Assembly (NCBI RefSeq): GCF_008297955.1
Contig: NZ_VTPY01000006.1
Span: 62,001 to 126,000, forward strand
DNA: 64,000 bases
Reading direction: 5' to 3'
Source of the DNA: Billgrantia pellis
GTDB lineage: Bacteria; Pseudomonadota; Gammaproteobacteria; Pseudomonadales; Halomonadaceae
Each line of letters opens with the position of its first letter. Within the stretch, counting starts at the first letter, position 1. This document shows, in pieces, positions 21,761 to 33,182 of the stretch. The notes below the pieces were generated by a model. That model was given only the letters and a program-made list of their open reading frames with translations. It made no database searches and was not told the DNA's origin. A program made the translations under genes and the position numbers.

Positions 21761-23305
21761 ATGCAGCAACTGAATCCTTCCGAGATCAGCGACATCATCA
21801 AGCAGCGTATCGAAAAGCTGGATGTCGCATCCGAAGCTCGTAACCAGGGCACCATCGTCAGCGTATCCGACGGCATCGTGCGTATTCACGGCCTCGAAGA
21901 CGCGATGTTCGGTGAAATGATCGAATTCCCCGGCGGCATCTACGGCATGGTGCTCAATCTTGAGCGCGACTCCGTGGGCGCCGTGGTGCTGGGCGACTAC
22001 CTTCAGCTCGAAGAGGGCATGACCGCCAGCTGTACCGGTCGCATCCTCGAGGTGCCGGTGGGTCCCGAACTGGTCGGCCGCGTGGTCGATCCGTTGGGCA
22101 ATCCCATCGATGCCAAGGGCGACGTGGGGGCCAAGCTCACCGACGCGGTGGAAAAGGTCGCCCCGGGCGTCATCACCCGTCAGTCGGTGGACCAGCCGAT
22201 CCAGACCGGTCTCAAGGCGATCGACGCCATGGTGCCGATCGGCCGCGGCCAGCGCGAACTGATCATCGGCGATCGCCAGATCGGTAAGTCGGCGATCGCC
22301 ATCGATGCCATCATCAACCAGAAGGGCAAGGGCGTCACCTGTATCTACGTGGCCATCGGTCAGAAGCAGTCGACCATCGCCAACGTGGTGCGCAAGCTCG
22401 AGGAGCATGGCGCGATGGAGCACACCATCGTCGTCGCCTCCGGCGCCTCCGACCCGGCTCCGATGCAGTTTCTGGCCCCCTACGCCGGCTGCACCATGGG
22501 CGAATACTTCCGCGACCGTGGCCAGGACGCGCTGATCGTCTACGATGATCTGACCAAGCAGGCCTGGGCCTACCGTCAGGTGTCGCTGTTGCTGCGCCGT
22601 CCGCCGGGCCGCGAAGCCTACCCGGGCGACGTCTTCTATCTCCACTCGCGCCTGCTTGAGCGTGCCGCTCGTGTCAACGCCGACTACGTCGAGAAATTCA
22701 CTAACGGTGAAGTCAAGGGCAAGACCGGCTCGCTGACCGCGCTGCCGCTGATCGAGACCCAGGGCGGCGACGTTTCCGCGTTCGTACCCACCAACGTGAT
22801 CTCGATCACCGACGGCCAGATCTTCCTCGAGACCGACCAGTTCAACGCGGGTATCCGTCCGGCCATCAACGCCGGTCTGTCGGTATCCCGTGTGGGCGGT
22901 TCGGCCCAGACCAAGATCATCAAGAAGCTCGGCGGCGGCGTGCGTCTGGCACTGGCCCAGTACCGCGAGCTGGCGGCCTTCTCCCAGTTCGCCTCCGACC
23001 TGGACGAAGCCACTCGCAAGCAGCTGGAACACGGCCAGCGCGTCACCGAGCTGATGAAGCAGAAGCAGTACTCGCCGCTCTCCGTGGCCGAAATGAGCCT
23101 CTCGCTCTTTGCCGCCAACGAAGGGTTCCTGGATGACGTCGAGGTGAGCAAGGTGTTGGACTTCGAGCGTGCCCTGCACGATTACATGAAGTCCGAGCAC
23201 GCCGAGCTGCTCGACAAGATCAACCAGACCGGCGACTACAACGACGAGATCCAGCAAGGGCTGAAGCAGGGTCTCGAGCAGTTCAAAGCCACTCAGAGCT
23301 GGTAA
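21761..23305 (+). CDS. atpA: ATP synthase F1 subunit alpha
   Basis: Non-catalytic nucleotide-binding subunit, 514 aa. Walker [16 protein letters not shown] near residues 170-184, the arginine-finger region [17 protein letters not shown], and the N-terminal [17 protein letters not shown]. Full length with no anomaly. Confidence 0.98.
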   Translation: MQQLNPSEISDIIKQRIEKLDVASEARNQGTIVSVSDGIVRIHGLEDAMFGEMIEFPGGIYGMVLNLERDSVGAVVLGDYLQLEEGMTASCTGRILEVPVGPELVGRVVDPLGNPIDAKGDVGAKLTDAVEKVAPGVITRQSVDQPIQTGLKAIDAMVPIGRGQRELIIGDRQIGKSAIAIDAIINQKGKGVTCIYVAIGQKQSTIANVVRKLEEHGAMEHTIVVASGASDPAPMQFLAPYAGCTMGEYFRDRGQDALIVYDDLTKQAWAYRQVSLLLRRPPGREAYPGDVFYLHSRLLERAARVNADYVEKFTNGEVKGKTGSLTALPLIETQGGDVSAFVPTNVISITDGQIFLETDQFNAGIRPAINAGLSVSRVGGSAQTKIIKKLGGGVRLALAQYRELAAFSQFASDLDEATRKQLEHGQRVTELMKQKQYSPLSVAEMSLSLFAANEGFLDDVEVSKVLDFERALHDYMKSEHAELLDKINQTGDYNDEIQQGLKQGLEQFKATQSW

Positions 23306-23374
23306 TGCCGCCGGCCCGCTCGACAGGGCGGGCCATGGACATTCTTCTGAGGGCCACGAACGAGGTAGATCGCT

Positions 23375-24259
23375 ATGGCAGCTGCAAAAGAGATACGCAC
23401 CCAGATCGGGAGCATCAAGAATACGCAAAAGATCACCAGCGCCATGGAGATGGTCGCTGCGTCGAAGATGCGTAAAGCGCAAGATCTGATGAAGGCCAGC
23501 CAGCCTTATGCCCGGCAGATCCGCAACGTGGCCAGCCACCTTGCCGACGCCAACCCCGAGTACAAGCACGACTATCTGGTCGAGCGTGACGAAGTGAAGC
23601 GGGTCGGCTACATCGTGGTATCCACCGACCGCGGCCTGTGCGGTGGCCTGAACGTCAACTTGTTCAAGGCAGTGGTCAAGAGCGCCGTGGAATGGCGTAA
23701 GCAGGGCGCGGAGCTCGATTTCTGCGCTCTGGGCAGCAAGGCGAGCGGCTTCTTCCGCAACTACGGCGGCAACCTGGTCGCCGCCAAGAGCGGCCTGGGC
23801 GAAAAGCCCGAGATGGAAGACCTGATCGGTAGCGTCAAGGTGATGCTCGATGCCTACGACGAGGGGCAGCTGGATCGCCTCTACGTGGTGTACAACGAGT
23901 TCGTCAACACCATGACGCAAAAGCCGGTGGTTCGTCAGTTGCTACCGCTCGACCCCGACATGGGGGCTGGTGCGGACGACGAGGACAACAAGCGTCCCGG
24001 TAGCTGGGACTACCTGTATGAGCCGGATGCCAAGGCGCTGTTGGATAGCCTGTTGGTTCGTTTCATCGAATCCCAGGTGTATCAGGCGGTGGTCGAGAAC
24101 GGAGCCTGTGAACAGGCAGCCCGGATGATCGCCATGAAGAACGCCACCGACAACGCCGGCGGGCTAATCGACGATCTGGAGATGGTCTACAACAAGGCCC
24201 GTCAGGCCGCCATCACCCAGGAGATATCCGAGATCGTCGGCGGCGCCGCTGCCGTATAG
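23375..24259 (+). CDS. atpG: ATP synthase F1 subunit gamma
   Basis: Central rotor shaft, 294 aa. N-terminal coiled coil [46 protein letters not shown], and C-terminal [41 protein letters not shown] are diagnostic. An acidic insert [11 protein letters not shown] occurs near residue 200. Confidence 0.97.
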   Translation: MAAAKEIRTQIGSIKNTQKITSAMEMVAASKMRKAQDLMKASQPYARQIRNVASHLADANPEYKHDYLVERDEVKRVGYIVVSTDRGLCGGLNVNLFKAVVKSAVEWRKQGAELDFCALGSKASGFFRNYGGNLVAAKSGLGEKPEMEDLIGSVKVMLDAYDEGQLDRLYVVYNEFVNTMTQKPVVRQLLPLDPDMGAGADDEDNKRPGSWDYLYEPDAKALLDSLLVRFIESQVYQAVVENGACEQAARMIAMKNATDNAGGLIDDLEMVYNKARQAAITQEISEIVGGAAAV

Positions 24260-24313
24260 CGCCTCGGGAGCGACGCCGCTCCCGGCACACAGGTTTCATT
24301 TGCAGGTTTTTGA

Positions 24314-25702
<1,389 letters not shown>

Positions 25703-25726
25703 TCCCGTCCATTGGGGGACTTCGCT

Positions 25727-26155
25727 ATGGCGAAAAGCTTCACATGCAATATCGTCAGCGCCGAGGCCTCGATCTTCTCCGGTGAAGTCGAGCAGATCGT
25801 GGCTTCGGGTATCATGGGCGACCTGGGCATCCTGCCCGGGCACGCCCCGCTGTTGACCGAGCTGCAGCCTGGCCCCGTTCGCGTGATCCACGATGGCGGG
25901 CAGGAGGAAAACTACTACGTGTCAGGCGGCTTCCTCGAAGTGCAGCCGGATGTGGTGACCGTGCTGGCCGATTCGGCCGCGCGGGCGGGCGATCTCGACG
26001 AGGCCGCTGCGGAGGAGGCACGTCAGCAGGCGCTGCGCGCCTTCAACGAGAAATCGGCGGAGATGGATTACACCCGTGCCGCCGCCGAACTCGCGGAAGC
26101 CGTGGCGCAACTGCGAACGATTCAGCAATTGCGCAAGAAAGGCGGCAAGAGCTGA
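25727..26155 (+). CDS. atpC: ATP synthase F1 subunit epsilon
   Basis: Rotor subunit that also inhibits ATP hydrolysis, 142 aa. N-terminal beta-sandwich [42 protein letters not shown] and C-terminal two-helix domain. GGGGGAC before ATG 25727 fixes the start. Last gene of the operon; terminator 23 bases on. Confidence 0.96.
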   Translation: MAKSFTCNIVSAEASIFSGEVEQIVASGIMGDLGILPGHAPLLTELQPGPVRVIHDGGQEENYYVSGGFLEVQPDVVTVLADSAARAGDLDEAAAEEARQQALRAFNEKSAEMDYTRAAAELAEAVAQLRTIQQLRKKGGKS

Positions 26156-26177
26156 GCCTATCGTCTCCTGCAGCGAC

Positions 26178-26211
26178 AACGCCCCCCGAAGCCACTTCGG
26201 GGGGCGTTTTT
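26178..26211 (+). terminator. intrinsic terminator of the atp operon
   Basis: ACGCCCCCCGAA / TTCGGGGGGCGT perfect stem with 5-base loop, followed by TTTT. Confidence 0.95.
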
Positions 26212-26314
26212 GTCTCTGTTATCATGCTGCCACCGGTCTCGGAGAGCCCGAGCCACATATGCGACCTCGTCGTGCCAGGAGCGGCCAACGGCGAGGGAGA
26301 GCCAGGAGAGAGCC

Positions 26315-27688
26315 ATGTCGCTGAGCGAACCGCTGCAGGAGCACAAGGAAACGCTGCTGACCGCCCTTGAGCAGGGGCAGCGCGAACGTCTTGACGAGCT
26401 GCTCCCTGAGCTGCGCGCCGCGGATCTTTCCGAAATCCTCGAGGAACTGGTCGAGGAGGAGGATGACCTGGCCAGCGTCCTCAGCCTGCTCGATTGCTTG
26501 CCGCTGGAGCGGCGAGCCAATGTGCTCGGTTACCTGCCCGGCGAAGTACAGCTCGAAGTCGCCCAGTCGATGTCCGACGAGCTGCTGCTCTCGGTGCTGG
26601 AGGAGATGGGCTCGGACGAACGCGCCGACCTGTTCAACCTGCTCGACGAGGATCGCCAGGAAGTCTTGCTGCGTCGCATGGCGCGCCAGGAACGCGAGGA
26701 TCTCAAGCGGCTGGCAAGCTACGAGGAGGGAACCGCCGGCGCGATCATGACCTCGGATTACGTGGCCATTCCCAGCGGCATGACCGTCTCCCAGGCGATG
26801 ATGCGGGTGCGCCAGACCGCACCGGATGCCGAAACCGTCTACCAGCTCTACATCGTCGACCCCGAGGGCAAGCTGGCCGGGACGCTATCGCTGCGACAGC
26901 TGATGGTGGCACGCCCCGGGGCCAGGGTCGACGACCTGATGATCAAGGACGTGATCCGCATCTCCGTCGACGAGGCGCAGGAGGAAGTGGCCCGCCTGGT
27001 GGCGCGTTACGATCTGTTGGCCATGCCGGTGATCGATCATGACGACAGGCTGGTGGGAATCGTCACCCATGACGACGCCATGGACGTGGTCGAATCCGAA
27101 GCGACCGAGGACTTTCACAAGGGCATGTCCATCGGTCAGCTCGAGGATGGCGTCAGCCGGGTGCCGCTCTGGAGTCTCTATCGCAAGCGCGTGACCTGGC
27201 TGGTATTGCTGGTGTTCGCCAACTTGTTTTCCGGCGCCGGCATTGCCTATTTCGAGGACACCATCGCCGCCCAGGTGGCGCTGGTGTTCTTTCTGCCGCT
27301 GCTGATCGGCAGTGGCGGCAATGCCGGTGCTCAGGCGGCGACGTTGATGGTGCGCGGCATGGCCACCGGTGACGTGGGCGTCAAGGACTGGGGCAAACTG
27401 CTGGGGCGCGAGCTGCTGGTGGCGGGCTCGCTGGGCCTGACCATGGCACTCGCGGTGGCGCCCATCGGTGTGATGCGAGGCGGCGAAGCGGTAGCCATGG
27501 TGGTCGCCACGAGCATGGTCACCATCGTACTCTTTGGCAGCCTGCTGGGCATGTGCCTGCCATTCGTGCTCAATCGCGTCGGCTGGGACCCGGCCACGGC
27601 TTCAGCCCCACTGGTGACGACGCTCATCGATGCCAGCGGCGTGCTGATCTACTTCACCATCGCCACCGCGGTGCTGACCGGGGTGTAA
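26315..27688 (+). CDS. mgtE: magnesium transporter MgtE
   Basis: Mg2+-gated Mg2+ channel, 457 aa. An acidic N domain of helical repeats (residues 1-130, rich in Glu and Asp), then paired CBS domains (about 130-260; ITMTSDYVAIP-like GAIMTSDYVAIPSGMTVSQAM, VGIVTHDDAMDVV), a plug helix and a C-terminal membrane domain with LPLLIGSGGNAGAQAATLMVRGMATG. AGGAGAG lies 6 bases before ATG 26315. Single gene between the atp terminator and uppP. Confidence 0.95.
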   Translation: MSLSEPLQEHKETLLTALEQGQRERLDELLPELRAADLSEILEELVEEEDDLASVLSLLDCLPLERRANVLGYLPGEVQLEVAQSMSDELLLSVLEEMGSDERADLFNLLDEDRQEVLLRRMARQEREDLKRLASYEEGTAGAIMTSDYVAIPSGMTVSQAMMRVRQTAPDAETVYQLYIVDPEGKLAGTLSLRQLMVARPGARVDDLMIKDVIRISVDEAQEEVARLVARYDLLAMPVIDHDDRLVGIVTHDDAMDVVESEATEDFHKGMSIGQLEDGVSRVPLWSLYRKRVTWLVLLVFANLFSGAGIAYFEDTIAAQVALVFFLPLLIGSGGNAGAQAATLMVRGMATGDVGVKDWGKLLGRELLVAGSLGLTMALAVAPIGVMRGGEAVAMVVATSMVTIVLFGSLLGMCLPFVLNRVGWDPATASAPLVTTLIDASGVLIYFTIATAVLTGV

Positions 27689-27742
27689 CCCCTCGCTAGC
27701 TTTCGCTCGCACGGCTGCCCGCCACTGACGCGGCGATTCGGC

Positions 27743-27761
27743 ACGGGGCCGCAAGCCCCGT
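27743..27761 (+). terminator. GC-rich hairpin after mgtE
   Basis: ACGGGGC / GCCCCGT stem with 5-base loop in the 217-base gap between mgtE and uppP. No T-run, so a terminator role is only possible. No gene seen in the rest of the gap. Confidence 0.4.
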
Positions 27762-27905
27762 ATGCCCTGCGAAGTCGACGGACAGCTTAGGTCGTAGCGA
27801 GAGACGGCGGACAAGCGGCGACGGTCCGTGTATCCTCTTTGCGTTCCTTTCCGTGCACGCCGCGTAGACGCGGCGCGAGATGCTTGTCGTCAGGAGAAAT
27901 GCCAT

Positions 27906-28718
27906 ATGGATTGGCTTCAGGTCGTTGTGCTGTCCGTGATCCAGGGGTTGACCGAGTTCCTGCCGATTTCCAGCTCCGCCCACCTGATTCTGGTACCGGT
28001 TCTCACCGATTGGACCGACCAGGGGCTGACCTTCGACGTGGCTGTACACTTGGGCAGCCTGCTGGCCGTGGTGATCTATTTTCGCCATGACCTGAAGCGA
28101 ATGGCAGTGAGCTGGGTCATGTCCCTGAACGTCAGGACGCTACGCCAGGGCAATGACGATTCGGATGCCCGGCTGGCCTGGTGGGTGCTGTTGGCGACCG
28201 TTCCGGTGTGCTTGGCGGGCCTCGCTCTGCACGATCGTATCGAGGTCGGCATGCGTTCGCCGCTCTGGATTGCGTTCGGCCTGATCGCATTCGGCCTGGT
28301 GCTGGCCTATGCCGACTGGAACAAGCGCGCGGGTCGAAGCGAGTATCAACTGTCCATGCGCGATGCCTTGATCATTGGTCTGGCGCAGGCGCTGGCGCTG
28401 ATTCCGGGCACGTCGCGCTCCGGCATTACCATTACTGCGGCATTGCTGCTGGGGCTGAGCCGGGAGGGGGCGGCGCGCTTCTCGTTCCTGCTATCGGTAC
28501 CGGTGATCGTTCTGGCGTCGGGTTTGGAGATAGTCGGCCTGGTGCAGTCGCCGAGCCATATCGACTGGTCGGCGATGGCAGCAGGAGTGGTCCTGTCAGG
28601 GCTGAGTGCCTATTTCTGCATCCATTATTTCCTCGCCTTCATCGCGCGAATCGGCATGCAGCCCTTCGTGGTATATCGCATCGTGCTCGGATTATGGCTG
28701 CTGTGGATCTTCGCCTAG
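27906..28718 (+). CDS. uppP: undecaprenyl-diphosphatase UppP (BacA)
   Basis: Integral membrane phosphatase recycling undecaprenyl diphosphate for cell-wall synthesis; also gives bacitracin tolerance. 270 aa, about eight helices. Both catalytic motifs are visible: QGLTEFLPISSSAHLIL at residues 13-29 and LIPGTSRSGITIT near 158-170. AGGAGAAA before ATG 27906. Followed by apbE after 32 bases, probably in one transcript. Confidence 0.96.
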   Translation: MDWLQVVVLSVIQGLTEFLPISSSAHLILVPVLTDWTDQGLTFDVAVHLGSLLAVVIYFRHDLKRMAVSWVMSLNVRTLRQGNDDSDARLAWWVLLATVPVCLAGLALHDRIEVGMRSPLWIAFGLIAFGLVLAYADWNKRAGRSEYQLSMRDALIIGLAQALALIPGTSRSGITITAALLLGLSREGAARFSFLLSVPVIVLASGLEIVGLVQSPSHIDWSAMAAGVVLSGLSAYFCIHYFLAFIARIGMQPFVVYRIVLGLWLLWIFA

Positions 28719-28750
28719 TCATGCCACACGGAGTCAGGAGTCCTGCTACC

Positions 28751-29818
28751 ATGAGTTTCGTCCTGCGCCTCGCCGTCATCGCCATCATGTGCCTGGGACT
28801 GCTGGTCGGTTGTTCCGAGAGCGAGCGCCCGCTGGATTCGCCGGTGCGCCTCGAGGGCGACATCTTCGGTTCCTTCTACCAAGTGACCATGGCGGATCCC
28901 CTGACGCAGGGGCGGGCACAAGAGCTGGAGGCGGGGCTGCTGGAGGTTCTCGAACAGGTAGACGTCGCCATGTCGGTCTATCGCGACGACTCGGAACTGA
29001 TGGCCTTCAACCAGGCACCGATTGGCGAATGGCAGCCTCTCTCCAACGAACTGATCGAAGTGCTGGCGATCAGTCAGGCGGTGGCCGAAGCCAGCGACGG
29101 TGCCTTCGACATTACCGTCGGAGGGCTGGTGAACCTATGGAGCTTCGGCTCCGAGGCGCGTCCGCGGGAGGTTCCCGACGACGAGACGCTTCGGCAGCGA
29201 TTGGCCCAGGCTGGCCCCGACAGCATCGAGATCGATGTCGACGAGCTACAGGCACGTCGACTTCGCGATGTGTTCGTCAACCTTGGCGGCGTGGCCAAGG
29301 GGCATGCCACCGATCGGGTGGCCGCCTATCTCGACGCCCAGGGAATCGAGCATTATCTGGTCAATCTGGGGGGGGATCTGATCGTTCGCGGCTACCGGGA
29401 TAGCGAGGAGCAGCCTTGGCGCATCGGCATCGAGGCGCCGCTCGACGACCGGCAGGAGGCGATCCATGTCGTGCCACTGCACGACATCTCGGTGGCCACT
29501 TCGGGCGATTACCGCAACTATTTCGAGGAAGGCGGCAAGCGCTACTCGCATACCATCGATCCGCGTACGGGGCGTCCGATCGAGCACCGCGTGGCTTCGG
29601 TGACCGTGGTACACCCCTCTAACGCCTGGGCCGATGCCTGGGCCACGGCGATGATGGTGCTGGGCGAAGAGGAGGGGCTGGCGCTGGCTCGGGAGGAGAA
29701 TCTTCGAGTGCTGTTGCTGGTGCGTGAAGGCGATGGCTGGAGCAGTATGGCGAGCCCCGCTTTCGTCGACTATTTCGGCGACTCGCTGCCCGAGGAAATG
29801 GAGCTGGAGGTGCGCTGA
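28751..29818 (+). CDS. apbE: FAD:protein FMN transferase ApbE, lipoprotein
   Basis: Covalently attaches FMN to Thr of exported redox proteins such as NqrB/NqrC and RnfG/RnfD. 355 aa. Lipobox LGLLVGC (Cys near residue 20), then GDIFGSFYQVTM, SVYRDDSELMAFN, VSQAVAEASDGAFDITVGGLVNLWSFG, VNLGGVAKGHATDRV, VNLGGDLIVRG, SVATSGDYRNYFEEGGKRYSHTIDPRTGRPI and VVHPSNAWADAWATAMMVLG. CAGGAG lies 10 bases before ATG 28751. No nqr or rnf genes are in the window, so its client is encoded elsewhere. Confidence 0.95.
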   Translation: MSFVLRLAVIAIMCLGLLVGCSESERPLDSPVRLEGDIFGSFYQVTMADPLTQGRAQELEAGLLEVLEQVDVAMSVYRDDSELMAFNQAPIGEWQPLSNELIEVLAISQAVAEASDGAFDITVGGLVNLWSFGSEARPREVPDDETLRQRLAQAGPDSIEIDVDELQARRLRDVFVNLGGVAKGHATDRVAAYLDAQGIEHYLVNLGGDLIVRGYRDSEEQPWRIGIEAPLDDRQEAIHVVPLHDISVATSGDYRNYFEEGGKRYSHTIDPRTGRPIEHRVASVTVVHPSNAWADAWATAMMVLGEEEGLALAREENLRVLLLVREGDGWSSMASPAFVDYFGDSLPEEMELEVR

Positions 29819-29917
29819 GCGCCGCGTTGAGAACGCCGTGTGCGACCCCATCATGATGAAACGGGCGAGCCGTCGGCTCCCTGTGTTGGACCCAAGCGAA
29901 TGGACAAGGAGTCTTCG

Positions 29918-31285
29918 ATGACCCTCGATGTGGTGATTTTGGCGGCCGGGCAGGGGACGCGGATGCGCTCGACACTGCCCAAGGTACTGCATCGTCTGGC
30001 CGGCAAGCCGATGGTTCGCCACGTGCTCGATACCGCCCGGCAGCTCGAGGCGGACCGGTTGCACGTGGTAGTCGGTCATGGGGCCGAGCGGGTGCGCCAG
30101 GCGCTCGACGATACCCCGGCACGCTTCGCTCTGCAGGCCGAACAGAAGGGCACCGGCCATGCGGTGGCCCAGGCTCTGGAGGGTCTCGGTGATGGCAAGG
30201 TGCTGGTGCTCTATGGCGACGTCCCGTTGATCCGGCGCGACACCTTGGCGACGCTGCTCTCCCGGGTCGACGAGGCGTGCATGGGATTGCTTACCGTGAC
30301 ACTCGACGACCCCACCGGCTACGGGCGCATCGTGCGCAACGCGGCGGGCGAAGCGGTGGCGATCGTCGAGCAGAAGGACGCCAGCGAGAGCGAATTGGCG
30401 ATCCGCGAGTGCAACACCGGTATCATGGCGATGACGGCGCAACAGTTGCGCCGGTGGTTGCCGCGGCTCTCTGCCGACAACGCCCAGGGCGAATATTACC
30501 TCACCGACGTGATCGCCATGGCCGCCGCCGAGGGGGTGGATATCGCCACCGCGCAGCCGGCCGATCCGCTCGAGGTGGAGGGAGTCAACAACCGGCAGCA
30601 GATGGCACGGCTCGAACGAGCGTACCAAGCGCGCATCGCCGAAGCGTTGATGCGCGAAGGGGTGGCATTGCTCGATCCGGCACGTCTCGACGTGCGTGGT
30701 CGCCTGACCTGCAGTCACGACGTGGATATCGATGTGGGCTGCGTCTTCGAGGGCGAGGTGGAGCTCGGCGAGGGGGTACGCATCGGCCCCCATTGCGTGA
30801 TCCGCGACAGCCGTATCGGTGCCGAGACCGTGATCGAGGCGCATAGCGTGATCGAAGGAGCCGTGGCCGCTGGCCTCAACCGCATTGGTCCCTTCGCCCG
30901 GTTGCGCCCAGGGACTCGGCTGGCACCGGGCGCCCGGGTGGGCAACTTCGTCGAGACCAAGAATGCCGAGGTCGGCGAGGGCAGCAAGATCAATCATCTC
31001 AGCTACGTGGGCGATGCGCGGCTGGGGCGCGACGTCAACGTCGGTGCCGGTACCATCACTTGCAACTACGACGGGGCCAACAAGCATCGCACCGATATCG
31101 GCGATGGGGCCTTCATTGGCTCCAATACCGCTCTGGTGGCGCCGGTCAGCGTGGGGCGTGGCGCCACCGTCGGCGCGGGCTCGACCATCAGCAAGGACGT
31201 GGCCGACAATGCCCTGGCCGTCTCTCGGGGACGTCAGGTCAGCAAGCCCGATTGGGCGCGTCCGGCCAAGATCCGGGATCACTGA
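29918..31285 (+). CDS. glmU: bifunctional UDP-GlcNAc pyrophosphorylase / GlcN-1-P acetyltransferase GlmU
   Basis: Makes UDP-GlcNAc for peptidoglycan and LPS. 455 aa (E. coli 456). N-terminal uridylyltransferase: VVILAAGQGTRMRSTLPKVLH, GTGHAVAQAL, LYGDVPLI. C-terminal left-handed beta helix with hexapeptide repeats and the acetyltransferase signatures GPFARLRPGT, NFVETKNAEVGEGSKINHLSYVGDA and NYDGANKHRT. AAGGAG before ATG 29918. glmS follows after 23 bases. Confidence 0.98.
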   Translation: MTLDVVILAAGQGTRMRSTLPKVLHRLAGKPMVRHVLDTARQLEADRLHVVVGHGAERVRQALDDTPARFALQAEQKGTGHAVAQALEGLGDGKVLVLYGDVPLIRRDTLATLLSRVDEACMGLLTVTLDDPTGYGRIVRNAAGEAVAIVEQKDASESELAIRECNTGIMAMTAQQLRRWLPRLSADNAQGEYYLTDVIAMAAAEGVDIATAQPADPLEVEGVNNRQQMARLERAYQARIAEALMREGVALLDPARLDVRGRLTCSHDVDIDVGCVFEGEVELGEGVRIGPHCVIRDSRIGAETVIEAHSVIEGAVAAGLNRIGPFARLRPGTRLAPGARVGNFVETKNAEVGEGSKINHLSYVGDARLGRDVNVGAGTITCNYDGANKHRTDIGDGAFIGSNTALVAPVSVGRGATVGAGSTISKDVADNALAVSRGRQVSKPDWARPAKIRDH

Positions 31286-31308
31286 ACCCAACAGCGCGAG
31301 GAATCGTC

Positions 31309-33144
31309 ATGTGTGGAATCGTCGGCGCCGTCACCGGGCGCAATGTGGAAGGCATCCTGCTCGAGGGACTGCGGCGGCTCGAATACCGCGGCTACGACTC
31401 GGCCGGCATGGCGGTTCTGTCACCTCAGGGAGCGCTGCAGCGCAGCCGAGCGATGGGCAAGGTGGCCGCACTGGAGACTCGGCTTGAGAGCGAACCCCTG
31501 CCGGGTCGATGCGGCATCGCTCACACCCGTTGGGCCACCCATGGCCGGCCCAGCGAGGAAAATGCGCATCCGCACCAATCGGGCGACCGGCTGGCCCTGG
31601 TGCACAACGGCATCATCGAGAACCATGAGTCGCTGCGTCGCGAACTGCAGTCGGCGGGCTATGGCTTCGCTTCAGAAACCGATACCGAGGTCGTGGCGCA
31701 CCTGATCGACCAGGAGTTTCGCCGTGGCGGCGGCTTGTTGGCCGCGGTGCAACGTGTGCTGGCGCGACTCGAGGGTGCCTATGCGCTGGCGGTGCTGCAC
31801 GCCGACGAACCCGATACCATCGTCGGCGCGCGCAAGGGCAGCCCACTGGTAGTGGGGGTCGGCATCGACGAGGCCTTCCTCGGCTCGGACCCGTTGGCGC
31901 TGCTGCAGGTCACCGATCGCTTCGTCTACCTGCAGGAGGGCGATGTGGTCTGTCTCTCCGGTGCTGGACGGATCGATGTCTTCGACGCACGCGGCGAGAC
32001 GGTAAACCGTCCGGTGCAGACCTTCGAACACGGCGACGGAGCGGCCAGCAAGGGCGACTATCGCCACTTCATGCTCAAGGAGATCTTCGAGCAGCCCGAG
32101 GTGATCGCTGCCACGCTCGAGGGGCGGCTGGGTGAACGTTCGGTGCCGGTGGAGAGTTTCGGCCCCGACGCCGAGACGTTGTTCGAACGAGCGAAGCAGG
32201 TCCATATCGTTGCCTGCGGCACGAGTTTTCACGCCGGGCTGGTGGCGCGCTATTGGCTCGAGCGCTATGCCGGGGTGCCGGTGCAGGTGGAAGTTGCTTC
32301 CGAGTATCGTTACCGCACGGTAGTGGTCCCTGAAGGCACTCTGTTCGTGACCCTGTCGCAGTCCGGCGAGACGGCCGATACCCTGGCGGCGCTTCGCTTT
32401 GCGCGCGAACAGGGGTATCTCGGCAGCGTGGCGATCTGCAACGTGCCCGGCAGCTCGCTGGTACGAGAATCGGATCTGACCCTGATGACCCAGGCCGGGC
32501 CGGAAATCGGTGTCGCCTCGACCAAGGCCTTCACCACGCAGCTCGCCGCGCTGATGCTGCTGACGCTGGCATTGGGACGAGTCAAGGGACTCGCGACAGA
32601 AACCCAGGCGGAGCTGGTCGGCGCCCTGCGTGAATTACCGAAGCGGGTGAGCCAGGTGCTTGAATTGGATGGCGAGATCGAGGCGTTGTCGACGGCCTTC
32701 GCCGAAAAGCACCATGCCCTATTCCTCGGTCGCGGTGCGCACTTCCCCATCGCACTGGAAGGAGCGCTCAAGCTCAAGGAGATCTCCTATATTCATGCCG
32801 AGGCGTACCCCGCCGGTGAACTCAAGCACGGTCCGCTGGCACTGGTCGACAGCGAGATGCCGGTGATCTCGGTCGCACCCAACGATGAGCTGCTGGACAA
32901 GCTGAAATCCAACCTGCAGGAGGTGCGGGCCCGTGGCGGCGAGCTGTTCGTATTCGCCGATGAACGTGTGGGCATCGAGGCGCAGGAGGGGGTACACGTC
33001 CTATGTCTGCCCCACGTGCACGACGCCCTCGCGCCGATCCTGTATACCGTACCCTTGCAGCTGCTGAGCTACCACGTGGCGGTGCTCAAGGGCACCGACG
33101 TGGACCAGCCGCGCAATCTGGCCAAGTCGGTGACGGTGGAGTGA
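31309..33144 (+). CDS. glmS: glutamine-fructose-6-phosphate aminotransferase GlmS
   Basis: First step of amino-sugar synthesis, feeding GlmM and GlmU. 611 aa. The N-terminal glutaminase begins MCGIVGAVTGR with Cys1 as nucleophile, then LEYRGYDSAGMAV and GIAHTRWATHGRPSEENAHPH. Two SIS domains follow with CGTSFHAGLVARYWLE, SQSGETADTLAALRFA and the C-terminal LPQPRNLAKSVTVE-type tail (DQPRNLAKSVTVE). The leader after glmU is too short for a glmS ribozyme. Same operon as glmU. Confidence 0.98.
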   Translation: MCGIVGAVTGRNVEGILLEGLRRLEYRGYDSAGMAVLSPQGALQRSRAMGKVAALETRLESEPLPGRCGIAHTRWATHGRPSEENAHPHQSGDRLALVHNGIIENHESLRRELQSAGYGFASETDTEVVAHLIDQEFRRGGGLLAAVQRVLARLEGAYALAVLHADEPDTIVGARKGSPLVVGVGIDEAFLGSDPLALLQVTDRFVYLQEGDVVCLSGAGRIDVFDARGETVNRPVQTFEHGDGAASKGDYRHFMLKEIFEQPEVIAATLEGRLGERSVPVESFGPDAETLFERAKQVHIVACGTSFHAGLVARYWLERYAGVPVQVEVASEYRYRTVVVPEGTLFVTLSQSGETADTLAALRFAREQGYLGSVAICNVPGSSLVRESDLTLMTQAGPEIGVASTKAFTTQLAALMLLTLALGRVKGLATETQAELVGALRELPKRVSQVLELDGEIEALSTAFAEKHHALFLGRGAHFPIALEGALKLKEISYIHAEAYPAGELKHGPLALVDSEMPVISVAPNDELLDKLKSNLQEVRARGGELFVFADERVGIEAQEGVHVLCLPHVHDALAPILYTVPLQLLSYHVAVLKGTDVDQPRNLAKSVTVE

Positions 33145-33182
33145 CGCTTTATCGCTTCGTTATCGGCTTCTTCTGAGTTGCC

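Noticed and set aside
21734..23920. Long open frame (728 codons) antisense to atpA/atpG
   Set aside because: It mirrors the codon structure of the highly conserved atp genes in a GC-rich genome; its product is His/Asp/Val-rich with no domain, and it has no ribosome site.
29246..31291. Open frame of 681 codons antisense to glmU/apbE
   Set aside because: Shadow of two real genes on the other strand; composition (His, Arg, Gln-rich) is typical of antisense translation.
31230..31308. glmS ribozyme or GlcN6P riboswitch before glmS
   Set aside because: Only 23 bases separate glmU and glmS, and the ribozyme is a feature of Gram-positive bacteria.
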